From Sistotremastrum niveocremeum HHB9708 (taxonomy: Eukaryota > Basidiomycota > Agaricomycetes > Sistotremastrales > Sistotremastraceae): a stretch of DNA of 64,000 nucleotides. The position numbers and the translations under genes were made by a program. Under the pieces are notes generated by a model. It searched no databases and was not told the origin of the DNA. It worked only from the letters and a program-made list of their open reading frames with translations. The first letter of the stretch is position 1; every line of letters starts with the position of its first letter. The DNA lies in contig KV419420.1 in NCBI GenBank assembly GCA_001630475.1, positions 270,097-334,096 of the forward strand, given 5' to 3'. This document shows, piece after piece, positions 49,730 to 59,574 of the stretch.

Positions 49730-49980
49730 CGATCAAGGTCATCGCGATGGTACATGTACCATCTCAAGCGAAGGCATCAGCTCGAAGGTTTTCGGTATAT
49801 CAACCTCCAGGTTGGAATTTCAACAGCGACTCGTGGTTCCCAATTTCAGAGATCGTCCCTCCTTCAATCGCAGCAATCTTGTCAGTCTTATGGGCGGTGC
49901 TGAATACATTTAGAATATAGAGCGTCGTCTCTGCATTATCCGTGTCAAGTTATCTCACAGACTCTGCGATAAAGCCGGAC
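49730..49980 (-). pseudogene. Remnant of ABC transporter 3' end
   Basis: This stretch aligns by eye with 59560-59790, the last coding part of the ABC transporter at the right end of the array, in the same orientation relative to the upstream oxygenase gene. Shared blocks include TCAGAGATCGTCCC.CCTTCAAT and GCGAA.GCATC. It is far from intact and non-coding. It indicates that a duplication unit included an oxygenase gene plus the adjoining end of the transporter. Confidence 0.75.
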
Positions 49981-50173
49981 CTATTAAGCAATTGCAAGTT
50001 TGCCGCTTTCCGCTAGTGGTACAGAATGTAATTGTCATGAGAACTACCTTAAGATTGATATATGAAGATCGATCTTACCTTCTTTCAAGTAATTTCTGTC
50101 TCCTCTCGTTCTGTGATCTGGAATTCTTGAGTCGCCGTCGAAAGCATAGAGCTCACACGCTGACACAAAAGTA

Positions 50174-50199
50174 ATGACAACGCGGTGTGACAGCGTGAC
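50174..50199 (+). promoter_or_regulatory. Two-part GTGAC element, G9
   Basis: ATGAC-AACGCGGT-GTGAC with a third GTGAC at 50195-50199. It is nearly the same as in G8 apart from the first base. Confidence 0.55.
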
Positions 50200-53157
50200 C
50201 TTCTCCCTCAACGGAAGCCTCGGTGCTCCCACCCTTTGAGTCGTGCTCTACTGCACTCTAATACGGCTTTTAAATGAGAACTCAAGTGAATCAAGTCGCT
50301 GCATCTGGTATTAGCCTGCTGACTGATTCATAGAAGGCGTCCGTGGAACAGTCAGAACGCGGAGAGTCTGAAGAACATGCCACCGAGGATGAAGTCGAAG
50401 ACGACGAGGAAGAAGAAGACGACGACGACGACAGTGATGATGATGAAGACGAGTCTGATGAGAGTACCGACGACGAGCCTGAAGTGAAGATCTCAAATCC
50501 TTGCAAAGACATTAAAGTACGTCGTGCTGCTTGATGCCCGAGATACACCTCAGCTCATCGTTGCGTAGACTGGGCTGGCAGCAGCACTCAAGACGAAGTC
50601 TAGCTCAACAAACCAAGGCACTTTTGCGCTCTCTAAGACGTATCAGGACGCTCCAGTGCCTGGGCTACGCGTCGTAGGCTTGGGCAGGGTCGTTCTTCCC
50701 TTGGACAAGAAGAATGCCCAGAAACTCATTGGAGTATGCAAACTGGCTCCTTTTGGGAAGGGAGAAAGGACGATAGTCGATAAAAACGTTCGTGATACAT
50801 GGGAGCTCGCCCCGGAGAAGGTATGCAGGACTTTAAAGCCGATCACATCGATCATTGATGCCACCACCCTTTGCCAGGTGTCCTTCGACAATCGACATTG
50901 GGATTCCTGGTTAAAGACTACCGTCATTCCGTATGTCAATCGCCAACTAGGAGTGTCAGCTATCGCTAGATGCGAGCTTTATAAGCTATTGGTCTACGAA
51001 AAAGGGTCCCAGTGAGTACTTGTCTCGTCGACGATGCGATCGATGATGATAGGATACTGATGGATCTTTAGTTTCTTACCTCATCAAGAGTCAGCACGTC
51101 TCGTCGCCCTTTCAGTATCATATTCATCATGCTCAACCCGTTTTCAGCACCGAGAAAGCCAAGGGGATGTTTGGCACAGTCATCATTGTCCTCCCCTCAG
51201 CCTTCGAAGGAGGCCAACTCCACATGTCTCATAGCGGTCAAACCAAAATCTTTGATATCGCCGAAGATAGCGAGTTTTGCACCTCCGTCATGGCCTGGTA
51301 TAGCGATGTTCGTCACGAAGTCAAGCCCATCACCAGCGGATACCGCTTAGCTCTCTCCTACAATCTCATCACACCAACCGGCTCTCCACGTCCCGGTCTT
51401 TCCGATCACTCTCAAATTGTCGCCGAAGTCCGCCACGTTCTTATGTCTTGGCGACAGAACTTTGCCCAGTCCACGCCCGATAAGCTCGCATACATCCTCG
51501 ATCATAAATACTCTTCGTTTGGTATCGGAAGCGGTGTTTTGAAGGGCGCTGACGCTCAGAAAGTCGAAATATTACGTTCCCTGGCTAAGGAATGTCGATT
51601 CAAGATTTATTTGGCGTCGGCCGAGCTCCATGTCAGCGGCGGTGCGGATGGGTACGACTCCGAGGAGGGATGCGCAGGAGGGATGGCGTATGTAAACGAG
51701 AAAGACTTAACGATAGAGAACGTCGTCGACCTTGATGGAGAGGACGCGGAATTTGCAGATGAGGATTTGGTTCTTCAGAATCCTGATGATTTCATTCCAC
51801 ATGCATTGGATGCCGGAGAGCCTGACAATGAAGAAAACGAGGGATACACGGGGAATGTGGGTTGATTTATTCTCGAGCTTTTCTCTTTACTTACGAGAGA
51901 CCATTTAGGAGGGTGGTGGAATCGAATATTGTAAGGTTCCCACGGACATCTACTCTTGATTGGTCTGGCTAACGCTTTGTTCTGTGCAGGGTACAATCAA
52001 ACCGTTATTCTGATCTGGCCTCGAAACCGACAGGATGCGGTCTTCGGCGCAGATTGGCTAGCAGGTGCGACCCGGAGACTGATGTATTCGAACTCCATCT
52101 CGGCGACGCCTGCAGAACAGAAGTTGGTGGAGCGGGTGTTAGTCCGCATTGAGAGCGGAACAATGTCTGACGAAACCTGTCGTGAGCTGTTCAAAACGGC
52201 GATAGGATGGCAGGACCTCAAGCTCTGGCTTCGCATCGCTCGTATTGCCAAAATCGAGAGCCGGACTTCGGTTCTCACCTGTAAAGACCTCACAGGCGCA
52301 GCGGTCACTTTCGGATTTGATAAAGTGCAGTCTTTGTGAGTGATACTCGTGATAGACGCGCGAACTTCTGTTGAAAGTGCCGCAGGTTGACTAATATCCT
52401 TTTCCTGTCTCCATCTAATGCCTACCGCCTCAATCTCGTCGCTGCGATCAACGAATCAAAACTCTCCAAACAGGCCGATGTGGCAGCCTGGTGTGAAGCG
52501 CAACGAAAGCTCATCATTGAAAGCTTGAAGATTGCTACGCAGGATGATGTTCCAGCTCTCGTTGCGGTTGCTAAATCTAAAGGGATTTCTTTCATTCAAT
52601 CGAGGTAGATTTCGAACAACACGTATAATTTTAGCACCCTTACTCACATATTTCGCATAGCATCATCCCTCAATTACTATCTTTGAGTTGCAAGCGCTCC
52701 TTCTGGTTTACATTCCTCGAAGAACTTCAGGCCCAAAGAGACGCGATCGGCCCATCGGCTCAAAAAGTCGCTGACGTGATCAAAGCGACGCTTACGTCAT
52801 TACTAAAGAAAATTGATCCCTTGACAGTGAGGCCTCAGGTTCCGCGTGCCTACTCTTACGATACCACGCCCGAGTACGACCCGCAACCCACCATACAGCT
52901 ACTCAAGATATGCCTCAAGTTGGATTGCCCGGATCTATGCGCCACCGTTCTTGGGAAATTGATGAAAAAGAACAGTGAAGGAGATGAGCGTACCCGCCAA
53001 CGACGAACGTCCCAAGTCTATCAGCCGGTTATGACGGCACTTACGTCTTATACCAAGCCCCCTTTCTCTATCAACCTCGAAAATCCACCCTTCGCCGAAT
53101 TCATGAAGATGGTCGTTGGTGATGTCGTCGACATCAGCCTGGGCGGATGGAATATAG

Positions 53158-53165
53158 ATTGGGGA
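53158..53165. repeat. Target-site duplication, left copy
   Basis: ATTGGGGA, 8 bp, identical to 53675-53682. The uninterrupted sequence is seen in G8 and G10 (..GATTGGGGAGCAG..). Confidence 0.95.
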
Positions 53166-53674
53166 TAGTGTTCTGAGGTCCAGTCACGACTGGACTTTTG
53201 ACCCCCGGAGGGTGCGACTGGCAACTGCCGGTCCAGTTGCCGTCCAAAATTTGGCGTGACTGGCAACTGCGACTGCGGTTGCGGTCCGGCGACCGGTCAT
53301 GGCTGCGACTGGTTGCGCAACCAGTCATGGCCAGTTTTTCCAGTCACAACTGGGCTCATGTCAATATTTTAATCATTATTATATTATATATACTGTATAT
53401 ACACCTCATATGATGTGGTACATGCATATAGAGACCAATATATACCAGATATGTCACCATAAACACCCATTTGAGACCCAAAATACCCTCCAGGTACCCT
53501 GGTTGGGGACCCTTAAGGGTCCTCGGTTGCGACCACGGTCACGACCGGTCATGACTGCAGTTGCCGGTTGCCTGATTTTCCAAGAACCTAGGCAACCGGC
53601 AACTGCGGTCCGGTCACGGTCCGGTTGCGACTGCCGGTTGCCACCGGTCACGGCAACTGGACCTTGGAACACTA
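53166..53674. mobile_element. 509-bp hAT-type MITE inside G9
   Basis: The ends are inverted repeats: left TAGTGTTCTGAGGTCCAGT, right in reverse complement TAGTGTTCCAAGGTCCAGT. It is flanked by a perfect 8-bp duplication, which is the hAT hallmark, and a TAGTG-type end fits that superfamily. The interior has many short direct and inverted repeats of the GGTTGC, GCAACTG and ACCGGT kind, plus an AT-rich centre. No transposase is encoded. The insertion lies in a coding exon of G9, and the perfect duplication suggests a recent event. Confidence 0.93.
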
Positions 53675-53682
53675 ATTGGGGA
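53675..53682. repeat. Target-site duplication, right copy
   Basis: Second copy of ATTGGGGA, directly after the right terminal repeat of the hAT-type MITE. Confidence 0.95.
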
Positions 53683-54945
53683 GCAGTGATCGATGCAACG
53701 AAGGTCCTCAAAGCGGAAGGGATCGCGCTTCTGAGTACAAAGTGAGTGTGCTCACGTCATTAGTCGTAACGAGCTCATGGATTGCCTGTTCAAGGGTCAT
53801 GGCCCACGTAGAGCAACGGAACAGCAAGCTCGACTTCGCATCTGCGATGGCTAGGCTTTTGAAGCAGAAGTGGCCCTACAATGCTGCTACGGAAGAAGGT
53901 GTCGCAGTACAGAAACTGATTCAGAATCTTGTAATCGCGGCACTCTCGCGAGCCAAGGTCCTATACGAAGAATATGAAAGCTCGTCGTATCCTTATTCAC
54001 GGCCCGATTACTTACAACGTCCGAAGGAGCTGCTCCTTCTCTGCCTCGACACCAATAATGCTGCATTGGTGTCCAGACTTCTCACACGTCTGAAGACGCC
54101 AAAGAAGGACGACAAGCAACACCTCACTCAAGTAGCTTTGCCATTCATCATCGTTCTTCGCGCAGAATTGGTTGCGAGGGGTATCAGAATGTCCTCTGAT
54201 CCGTACGGCGGGTTCTGTCATGACGTCATTGTCACTTTCGTCGACAAAGTGCTTGGACCGCAACCTCCTGCCAATGCACCTACTCCACACGACCTAGTAG
54301 CGCACATAGGATGTCAACCGGCCTGCACGCTGTGTAACGATATGATCAGCCGCCTTACAGGTTCCCAGTCCACTATCGAAATCAGGCGACCAGAGAAGGA
54401 TCGTAAGCACATCGAACGTCAAGCAGCCGCTTCTCGCATTGGATTTAGATTTGATACCATCCGTAACAGATCACCGTATGGTTTGCAGGTATGTCCTTCG
54501 ATCTAGTTCTTGCGATAACGAAATTGAATAATACATGAAGATCACTAAACCAGCTTCACTAACTGCTTTCGGTACCTGGAATGAACGCAGGATGCTGGTA
54601 CATGCAGTGATCGCGGCCATTCGTGACCACATGGAGCTTCAAGGTGTCTTGCGCGACGACTATGCTCGTATCATGGCCCTCCTCGGTTTAGCTACGGTTC
54701 CCCCGATCCCAGGTGCAATTCCAGCACCGGTCCAGGCTGGGTCCTTGGGACAGCCTACACAACCTCATGCTCAGACAAACACTGCCGATGCTTCAGGTCC
54801 CGGTAATTCCTCAGGATCGGCACCTACTCGCAAGAAGAACAAACGACCGCCGTCGACGCCCGAAGCCGGTGCAGCTCCAAGGAAACGGAGCAAGAAAAAC
54901 TCGACTGCAGTCATTGATCTCTGCAGCTCTTCGCCTGACCAGTAA

Positions 54946-55266
54946 AATCTGTACAACACTGCCTCATCTTCACTAACTCCTGCTTCTAATTATAATATCT
55001 GCCTCGATTGTCATCTTCATTTTTTAGAACACATCGCTACTGTATACTAATTGTATTTACTATGTGGACTATCCAGAGATCAGTGTACAATCTAATGAAC
55101 ATTTTCCCTTCAAACCTACGATCCATATCATCGCAATGAGGCCAACTCAAGCAAAGGCATCGGAATGGCCGTGACAACGCGACGTGACAGCGTGACTCTT
55201 CTTTCAGGCTACCTTCTCCCGCCTATTCGACTCGCGCTCTACCCACGCAGGCTTCACGTTTCTGGA
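54946..55266. other. Spacer G9-G10
   Basis: About 320 bp with a 3' UTR similar to that of G8, a very short trace of the same ABC-linked flank (about 55110-55165), and the G10 promoter element. Confidence 0.6.
55171..55196 (+). promoter_or_regulatory. Two-part GTGAC element, G10
   Basis: GTGAC-AACGCGAC-GTGAC (55171-55188), direct form with 8-nt spacing, and a third GTGAC at 55192-55196. It lies about 71 bp before the ATG. Confidence 0.6.
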
Positions 55267-58200
55267 ATGGCCGACCCAGTAGACCAAATAAATTCCCTTG
55301 ATCCTGACCATCATGCACCTCAATCAAATCTGGATATCGAGTCCCCAAACGCGTCCGTCGAACAACCAGCAGATACAGAGCCTGATGCCGATGATGCAGG
55401 TGACGACGACGGCGACGAGGAAGGTGGAAGTGAGGACGATGAGAGCACCGACGATGAATCGGAAGAGAAGATTGCCAATCCTTGTATTGATATTAAAGTA
55501 CGTGTTCGTTCTTCATGCCACCTTGAAATGCAGCTCACCCTGTTATATATAGACTGCATTGACTGCAGCACTGAAGACCAAACCGACATCTAATTTTCAA
55601 GGCAGCTTTGCATTCTCCAAGACGTATCAAGATGCCCCAATGCCTGGGCTGCGAGTCGCCGGCTTGGGCAGCGTGGCACTCCCACTGACGAAGAAAAGTG
55701 CCCAGAATCTCATCAAAGTCTGCGAGCAGGCACCGTTTGGGAAAGGGGAAAGGACTATAGTGGACAAGAGCGTTCGGGATACATGGGAGCTTGCTCCAGA
55801 GAAGGTGCCTCTAAATGCTAACGCAAAAAGATATGGTATTGACCCCTGTCCAGGTTTCTTTCGACAATCGACATTGGACGTCTTGGTTAAACAACACCAT
55901 GATTCCTCAGATATCCCAAAGCCTCGGAGTGTCATCTACTCCCAGATGCGAGCTTTATAAGTTGTTGGTATATGAGAAAGGGTCACAGTGAGTATCCGTC
56001 AAGTTCACGATAATATAATGATTAATGGATATCTAGCTTCTTGCCGCACCAAGAGTGAGCATTCCCTACTACCCTCCTGTCGATATTCATCCGCTGACTC
56101 TACCTCCAGTACCGAGAAGGCAAAAGGGATGTTCGGCACAGTCATCATCGTCCTGCCCTCAGCATTCGAAGGCGGCCAACTTCACATGTCCCACAGCGGA
56201 CAAACGAAGATATTCGATATCTCAGCAGACAGCAACTTCTGCACCTCCGTCATGGCATGGTATAGCGATGTCCGTCATGAAGTCAAGCCTATCACCAGCG
56301 GATATCGACTAGCACTTTCCTACAATCTAATAGCACCAACCGGTTCTCCCCGTCCCGGTCTTTCTGGGTATTCCCAAACGGTATCGGAAGTGCGGCACGT
56401 CCTGATGTCCTGGCGACAAAGCTTCGCAAAATCCACACCGGATAAACTTGCCTATATCCTCGATCATGAATATTCAGCGTTCGGCATCGGAACTGGTGTT
56501 CTGAAGGGTGCAGACGCTCATAAAATCGAGATCCTACGTTCGCTCGCTAAGGAATGTCGATTTAAGATCTATCTCGCATCTGCTAAACTCCACGTTACTG
56601 GTCAAGGCGAGGGGTACGATGACGATGATTACGAGATGGGATGTGTATCGGAGAAGGAGTTGACGATTGAGGACGTCGTGGATCTTGATGGGGAAGAACC
56701 CGATTTCGCGGATGAGGACCTGGATCTTAAAAATCCTGATGATTTTATTCCTCACGCCTTGGATCACGGAACGCCGGACGACGAAGAATATGAGGGATAT
56801 ATGGGCAACGTGAGTGTTTCTGGATTCTCGAGAACTATGTACCCTTGAGCTGATTTCTACTTTCAGCACGGTGGAGAACTTCAATATTGTAAGAGCCTCC
56901 TACGCTTATTTCGGACTCACTAAGCTTGCACTTGGTATAGGGTATAATCAGACCGTTGTCCTAATTTGGCCCCGGAATCGACACGACGCGGTCCTCGGCG
57001 AAGATTGGCTTTCAAGCGCTGCCTCCCGACTGAAGCATTCAAATTCGACGGCCGCAACTCCTAGAGAGAAGAAATTGGTAGAGCGGGTTTTATTCCGCAT
57101 AGAGGGCGGAGCAGTATCAGACGACGCATGTGGTGAACTGCTCAAGTCAGCCCTGCGGTGGAAAGATGCCCAGCTCTGGCTTCGCATAGCCCGAATTGCC
57201 AAGATAGATACACGATCGTCGGTACTCACGTGTCAAGACTTGGCTGATGCAGCTGTCGCTTTGGGTTTCGAAAACTTGGGACCTTTGTGAGCGACATGCG
57301 ATGAAAGCTCCGAGCTCTACTAAAGTGCCTTCTAGATTGACCAATATTCTCTTCATGTCTCCCTCGAATGCATACCGTCTCGACCTCATTGCAGCGATCG
57401 CGAATTCCGAGCTCTCCAAGCAAGAAGATATCGCAACCTGGTGCAATTTGCAGAGAGAACTCGTTCTTCAAAGCTTGAAAGTAGCGACGCAAGATGACGT
57501 TCAGGCTCTTGTCAGCGTTGCTCGATCTAAAGGAATCGCTTTCGTCCAATCTAGGTAGATTTCTCAGCTCAAATTTTCTCGAGTCCATACTCACAGACCT
57601 TTCGCAGCATTATTCCCCAATTATTATCTCAGAATGGCAAACGCTCCTTCTGGTTCGCGTTCCTGGAAGGACTGTTCACGGAAAGAGATGCGATCGGACC
57701 CTCAGCCCAGGAAGTCACCAACGTGGTCAAAACGACGCTTACGTCACTCCTCAACAGAATCGATCCCATCACAGTGAAGCCTGGCAATCCAAATTTCTGG
57801 ACTTCCAGGGTCGAATACGACCCACAACCTACGATCCAACTAATCAAGACCTGCTTGAATTTGGAATCGCCGGAACTATGCTCCATCATCCTGGAGAAAC
57901 TCATCAAGAAGAATGGCGAAGGAGACGAGAGTACCCGAAAAGCGCGCACGTCTCAAGTATTTCAACCGGTGATGACGGCACTTGTATCCTTTACCAATGC
58001 TCCTTATTCTATCAGCCTTGATGTCCCTCCCTTCCTCGCTTTCATGAAGATGGTCGCTGGTGATGTCATCAATATCAGCCTGAACCAGTGGGACGCAGAT
58101 TGGGGAGCAGTCATTGACGGGGCGAAAGTCTTCAAGGCCCAAGGAATCGTGCTTCTGGGAACAAAGTGAGTACACCGGTGCCACTGCTTCCCTTCGTGCA

Positions 58201-59396
58201 GCGCTTATTAGTGTCTTTTCAAAGGGTTATGGCGCACCTAGAGCAGCCAAATACCAAGCCCGACCTCGCCTCTGAAATTGCCAGGCTTCTGAAGCAGAAA
58301 TGGGCATTCGACGCTGCGACAGAAGAAGGTGCTGCGGTGCAGAAACTTATCCAGACTCTCATCATCGTCGCAATATCGCGAAGCACGGTTCTCTACGAAC
58401 AATACCCGAATTCGTCATATTCGACACCCGATTACATACAAATTCCCAAGGACCTCTTGCTTCTCTGCTTTGACACCGATAACGCGGCTTTATCTTCCCG
58501 GCTTCTCACCCGACTGAAGACCCCGAAAAAGGAAGACAAGCAACACTTTACCAAAGTAGCTTTACCGTTCATCGTGGTGCTTTGTCAAGAGTTGGCATCT
58601 CGCGGTATCAGTCCATCTTCGGATCCTTACGGTCCATTCTGTCGAGACGTTTTGGTCACCTTCGTTGATAAGGTCCTCGGAGCTAAACCTCCCGCCAACG
58701 CACCTACTCCGTCCGAATTGCTCGCTCGTATAGGATGTTCAGACATGTGCTCACTATGCGACGAAATGATCCGTCTCCTCCAAGGATCCGAAGCCACCAT
58801 CGAAATCAGACGCGCAGAGAAAGATCGCAAGCATCTTGAACGTCAAGCCACCTCCTCCCGCCTCGGATTCACATTCAAGACTATCCGCGGTGGATCTCCT
58901 CTTTGTCTTCAGGTGTGTTATATTCCGCGATCGCGAGAATGATTGAGCTGATTGAACTGTGAAGATTACCAAACCAGCTTCCTTAACCGCTTTCGGTACA
59001 TGGCATGAACGCAAGGACATCGCACTCAAAGCCATCAAAGCCATAGGCTCCCACAGATCCCTCCAAGAAATTTTAGGCGATGATTATTCTCGAATCATGG
59101 CCTTACTCGGCTTAGCTGCTGTCCCTACAATTCCCACCGGCGCTCCTTCAGCTACAGCCCAAAGCGGTTTATCAGGTCGAACTGGACAGGCCCATGTTCT
59201 GTCGAACGGTGCGCCCCAGGCAAACGCCACAAGCTCCTCACGAGCCAGCACGTCCTCCGCCTCGGCGCCTATTCAGAAGAAGACGAAAAGAGCACAGCCT
59301 TCGACGGCGACAGCTGCTCCAGTACCTCGAAAGCGGAGTAAAACGAGTTCCCAATCTGAAGTCATCGATCTTTGTAGTCCTTCGCCACAGAAGTAG
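55267..59396 (+). CDS. G10: nuclear-type 2OG-Fe(II) oxygenase, intact reference copy
   Basis: Best-resolved array member. Eleven exons keep one frame: 55267-55497, 55553-55804, 55854-55987, 56037-56054, 56110-56809, 56867-56888, 56941-57286, 57336-57554, 57608-58165, 58225-58912, 58965-59396. They encode 1,199 residues. Residues 1-77 are acidic and end STDDESEEKIANPCIDIK. The oxygenase domain follows with iron ligands H210 and D212 (PHQD, mostly from the 18-nt exon) and H268 (VRHEV), and 2OG Arg R278 (ITSGYR). Next comes the VVLIWPRNRHDAVLGEDWL motif, then a long helical region with GCSDMCSLC, ITKPASLTAFGTW, and a tail PRKRSK...EVIDLCSPSP. It has no signal peptide or membrane segment, so it is not an ER collagen-type hydroxylase. 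The substrate is unknown; a nuclear protein is my inference. Confidence 0.87.
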
Positions 59397-59574
59397 AATA
59401 CCATCTACTACCGAACACTTATTCGGGATATTTACCTAGATTATCTTCATCATTTATATTGATCTACGTCTTTTGTATAATTCTTGTATTCACCCCACCA
59501 GCGACAATGTATTTGATATTGTCTTTCCGCTCTGAACGCAAACCATACCTCATTTTATCGGCAGTCGTACTGGC

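Larger units (their letters stand above)
49563..50333. other. Spacer G8-G9
   Basis: About 770 bp. It contains the G8 3' UTR, an antisense remnant of the ABC transporter 3' end (about 49730-49980), the G9 promoter element (50174) and a decayed G9 5' end. Confidence 0.7.
50334..54945 (+). pseudogene. G9: 2OG-Fe(II) oxygenase paralogue, disrupted
   Basis: Array member very close to G8 and G10. The coding parts still hold a complete active site: micro-exon 51072-51089 (18 nt) encodes FLPHQ spliced to D, and the distal motif is VRHEV..ITSGYR. The tail is PRKRSKKNSTAVIDLCSSSP. Two lesions make a full protein unlikely. First, the ninth exon is split by a 509-bp hAT-type MITE after ..NIDWG, which brings an immediate stop. 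Second, the acidic first exon has no in-frame ATG. The position equal to the second G8 ATG is GTG (50343), and a TAG at 50331 separates it from the upstream ATG at 50274. The remaining exons are otherwise open, so the damage is recent. A truncated product from another start remains possible. Confidence 0.8.

Noticed and set aside
53299-53745. Open frame running through the MITE into G9
   Set aside because: Its first part is transposon sequence; only the last codons after 53675 are G9 coding sequence.
55320-55589. Serine-rich antisense frames opposite the acidic N-terminal exons (for example 50291-50548 and 55320-55589)
   Set aside because: Poly-Ser is the expected reverse complement of Asp/Glu codon runs. 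There is no splice or start support.
15027-59396. ER collagen-type prolyl 4-hydroxylase
   Set aside because: The oxygenase core is of the P4H type, but there is no signal peptide or ER-retention signal, and the tails are basic and nuclear-like.
15027-59396. TET/JBP nucleic-acid oxygenase family, which is expanded in mushrooms
   Set aside because: The motif order and spacing (PHQD, then VRHEV..ITSGYR) fit the P4H-like group, and no TET/JBP-specific Cys-rich or DNA-binding region is recognised. Not excluded without a profile search.
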